Positions 5,529 to 6,012 of a stretch of 6,012 nucleotides of DNA are shown here, piece by piece (position 1 is the stretch's first letter; every line of letters begins with the position of its first letter). A program made the translations under genes and the position numbers. The stretch is from assembly GCA_002697005.1 (NCBI GenBank), contig NZUD01000080.1, positions 3,214 through 9,225 of the forward strand, read 5' to 3'. Source of the stretch: Chloroflexota bacterium. Its GTDB lineage: Bacteria > Chloroflexota > Dehalococcoidia > UBA3495. The notes under the pieces are model-generated. The model had not been told where the DNA came from and searched no databases. It worked only from the letters and a program-made list of their open reading frames with translations.

Positions 5529-5534
5529 TAGATC

Positions 5535-6012
5535 ATGATATTCGGTGTGATGTTAATCGGCCCCTTCGATGGTGAAATAAAGCCTCAGGAGATCTATCGA
5601 CATTCTTTGAGCCAGGCTAAGGTGGCGGTCGAGAATAATTTCGATGCTCTTTTCACTGCACAGCATTATGTATCTGGGCCAGCGGCCGCGATGATGCAAC
5701 CGCTAGTTCTGCTGTCTAACCTAGCTGCGCTATCAGCGGGCCTTTATACAGGAAGTGCCGTCTTCTTGTTGCCGCTTCATCATCCTTTAGCAATAGCAGA
5801 ACAAACGGCTACTTTAGATATCGTCGCGGGAGGGAAGTTCCTATTCGGAGTTGGGCAAGGATACAGAGACCTCGAATTCGAATCTTTTGGAATCCTTAAA
5901 AAAGACAGAAGTAGGAGAATGATCGAAGGAGTAGAGCTTATCCGCAAACTCTGGACTGAAGACGATGTCGAGTTTCAAGGAGATTTCTTTAGCATCAAGG
6001 CTGCGACAATAG
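5535..6012 (+). CDS. Luciferase-like flavin-dependent monooxygenase, N-terminal part, 3' truncated
   Basis: The frame from ATG 5535 stays open to the window end, giving 159 residues of a family usually 320-380 long. The start of a TIM-barrel is clear: first strand MIFGVMLIG, helix, then FDALFTAQHY (36-45), where His44 lies in the position of the catalytic His44 of bacterial luciferase alpha subunit. FLLPLHHPLAIAEQTATLD (77-95) and GGKFLFGVGQGY (99-110) with ESFG (116-119) are hallmark stretches of this family. The residue matching luciferase Cys106 is Val106. Members use reduced FMN or F420 from a partner enzyme to oxygenate or oxidise organic substrates, including alkanesulfonates, amines and ketones. 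The substrate-defining C-terminal half is missing. It is cytoplasmic, with no signal peptide. A structured leader with a terminator-like hairpin lies upstream. Confidence 0.92.
   Translation, partial: MIFGVMLIGPFDGEIKPQEIYRHSLSQAKVAVENNFDALFTAQHYVSGPAAAMMQPLVLLSNLAALSAGLYTGSAVFLLPLHHPLAIAEQTATLDIVAGGKFLFGVGQGYRDLEFESFGILKKDRSRRMIEGVELIRKLWTEDDVEFQGDFFSIKAATI

Larger units (their letters stand above)
4831..5534. other. 704-base intergenic region with terminators, a tRNA remnant and hairpins
   Basis: No supported coding sequence lies here. It holds CCTAAGGT (4831-4838) and its inverse ACCTTAGG (4910-4917) flanking an ownerless GGAGGA (4892-4897), the terminator of the TRAP gene (4939-4969), a decayed tRNA on the minus strand (5122-5198), a 7-bp inverted pair GTTAGGT/ACCTAAC (5240-5246, 5315-5321), two overlapping hairpins (5364-5403) and a weaker terminator (5404-5437). 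From about 4985 to 5120 I see nothing recognisable. Confidence 0.65.

Noticed and set aside
5438..5575. 45-codon plus-strand frame starting at the end of the terminator
   Set aside because: It begins inside the tail of the terminator, overlaps the luciferase-like gene in another frame, and its product shows no family pattern.

Overview
The window looks like chromosomal DNA of an uncultivated, probably marine bacterium, and a SAR202-like Chloroflexota lineage is my best guess. That is an inference from gene content only: two different flavin-dependent monooxygenase families, a TRAP-type solute-binding lipoprotein with an Ala/Pro/Lys linker behind its lipobox, and a multi-span membrane protein resembling DUF5671 proteins. 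No marker gene in the window fixes the taxonomy. I see no CRISPR array, insertion sequence, integrase or phage gene.

Layout, left to right. (1) Bases 1-675, plus strand: the C-terminal part of an HpaB-type (4-hydroxyphenylacetate 3-hydroxylase family) monooxygenase, cut by the window edge. (2) 676-942: a short gap between convergent genes with a run of three small stem-loops. (3) 943-1623, minus strand: a five-span membrane protein with an internally repeated helix pattern. (4) 1624-2337: a 714-base gap without a convincing gene, ending in an imperfect 51-nt hairpin just ahead of the next gene. (5) 2338-2892, plus: a TlpA/ResA-like thioredoxin-fold lipoprotein with a TTG start and a non-standard residue before the CPPC active site. 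(6) 2893-3465: a 573-base gap holding a strong intrinsic terminator (3135-3164) and, in an AT-rich tract, a good sigma-70-like promoter (3381-3409). (7) 3466-4830, plus: a DctP-family TRAP transporter solute-binding lipoprotein, closed by a second strong terminator (4939-4969) with no membrane-subunit genes beside it. (8) 4831-5534: a 704-base gap with a decayed tRNA on the minus strand and a third, weaker terminator preceded by overlapping hairpins. (9) 5535 to the end, plus: the N-terminal 159 residues of a luciferase-like flavin monooxygenase, cut by the window edge.

How the genes may work together is limited by the layout. Each gene appears to be its own transcription unit, since gaps are long and terminators separate several of them. 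The two monooxygenases at the ends and the TRAP binding protein fit a lifestyle of taking up organic acids and oxidising resistant organic compounds. The window itself does not link them into a pathway. Gene density is low: almost 40% of the window has no recognisable coding sequence, which is unusual for a free-living bacterium and leaves room for RNA elements or decayed genes.

I did not find a convincing undescribed multi-gene system. The best leads are the tRNA remnant, the structured leader before the TlpA-like gene, the possible RNA ending at 3164, and the hairpin cluster before the luciferase-like gene.
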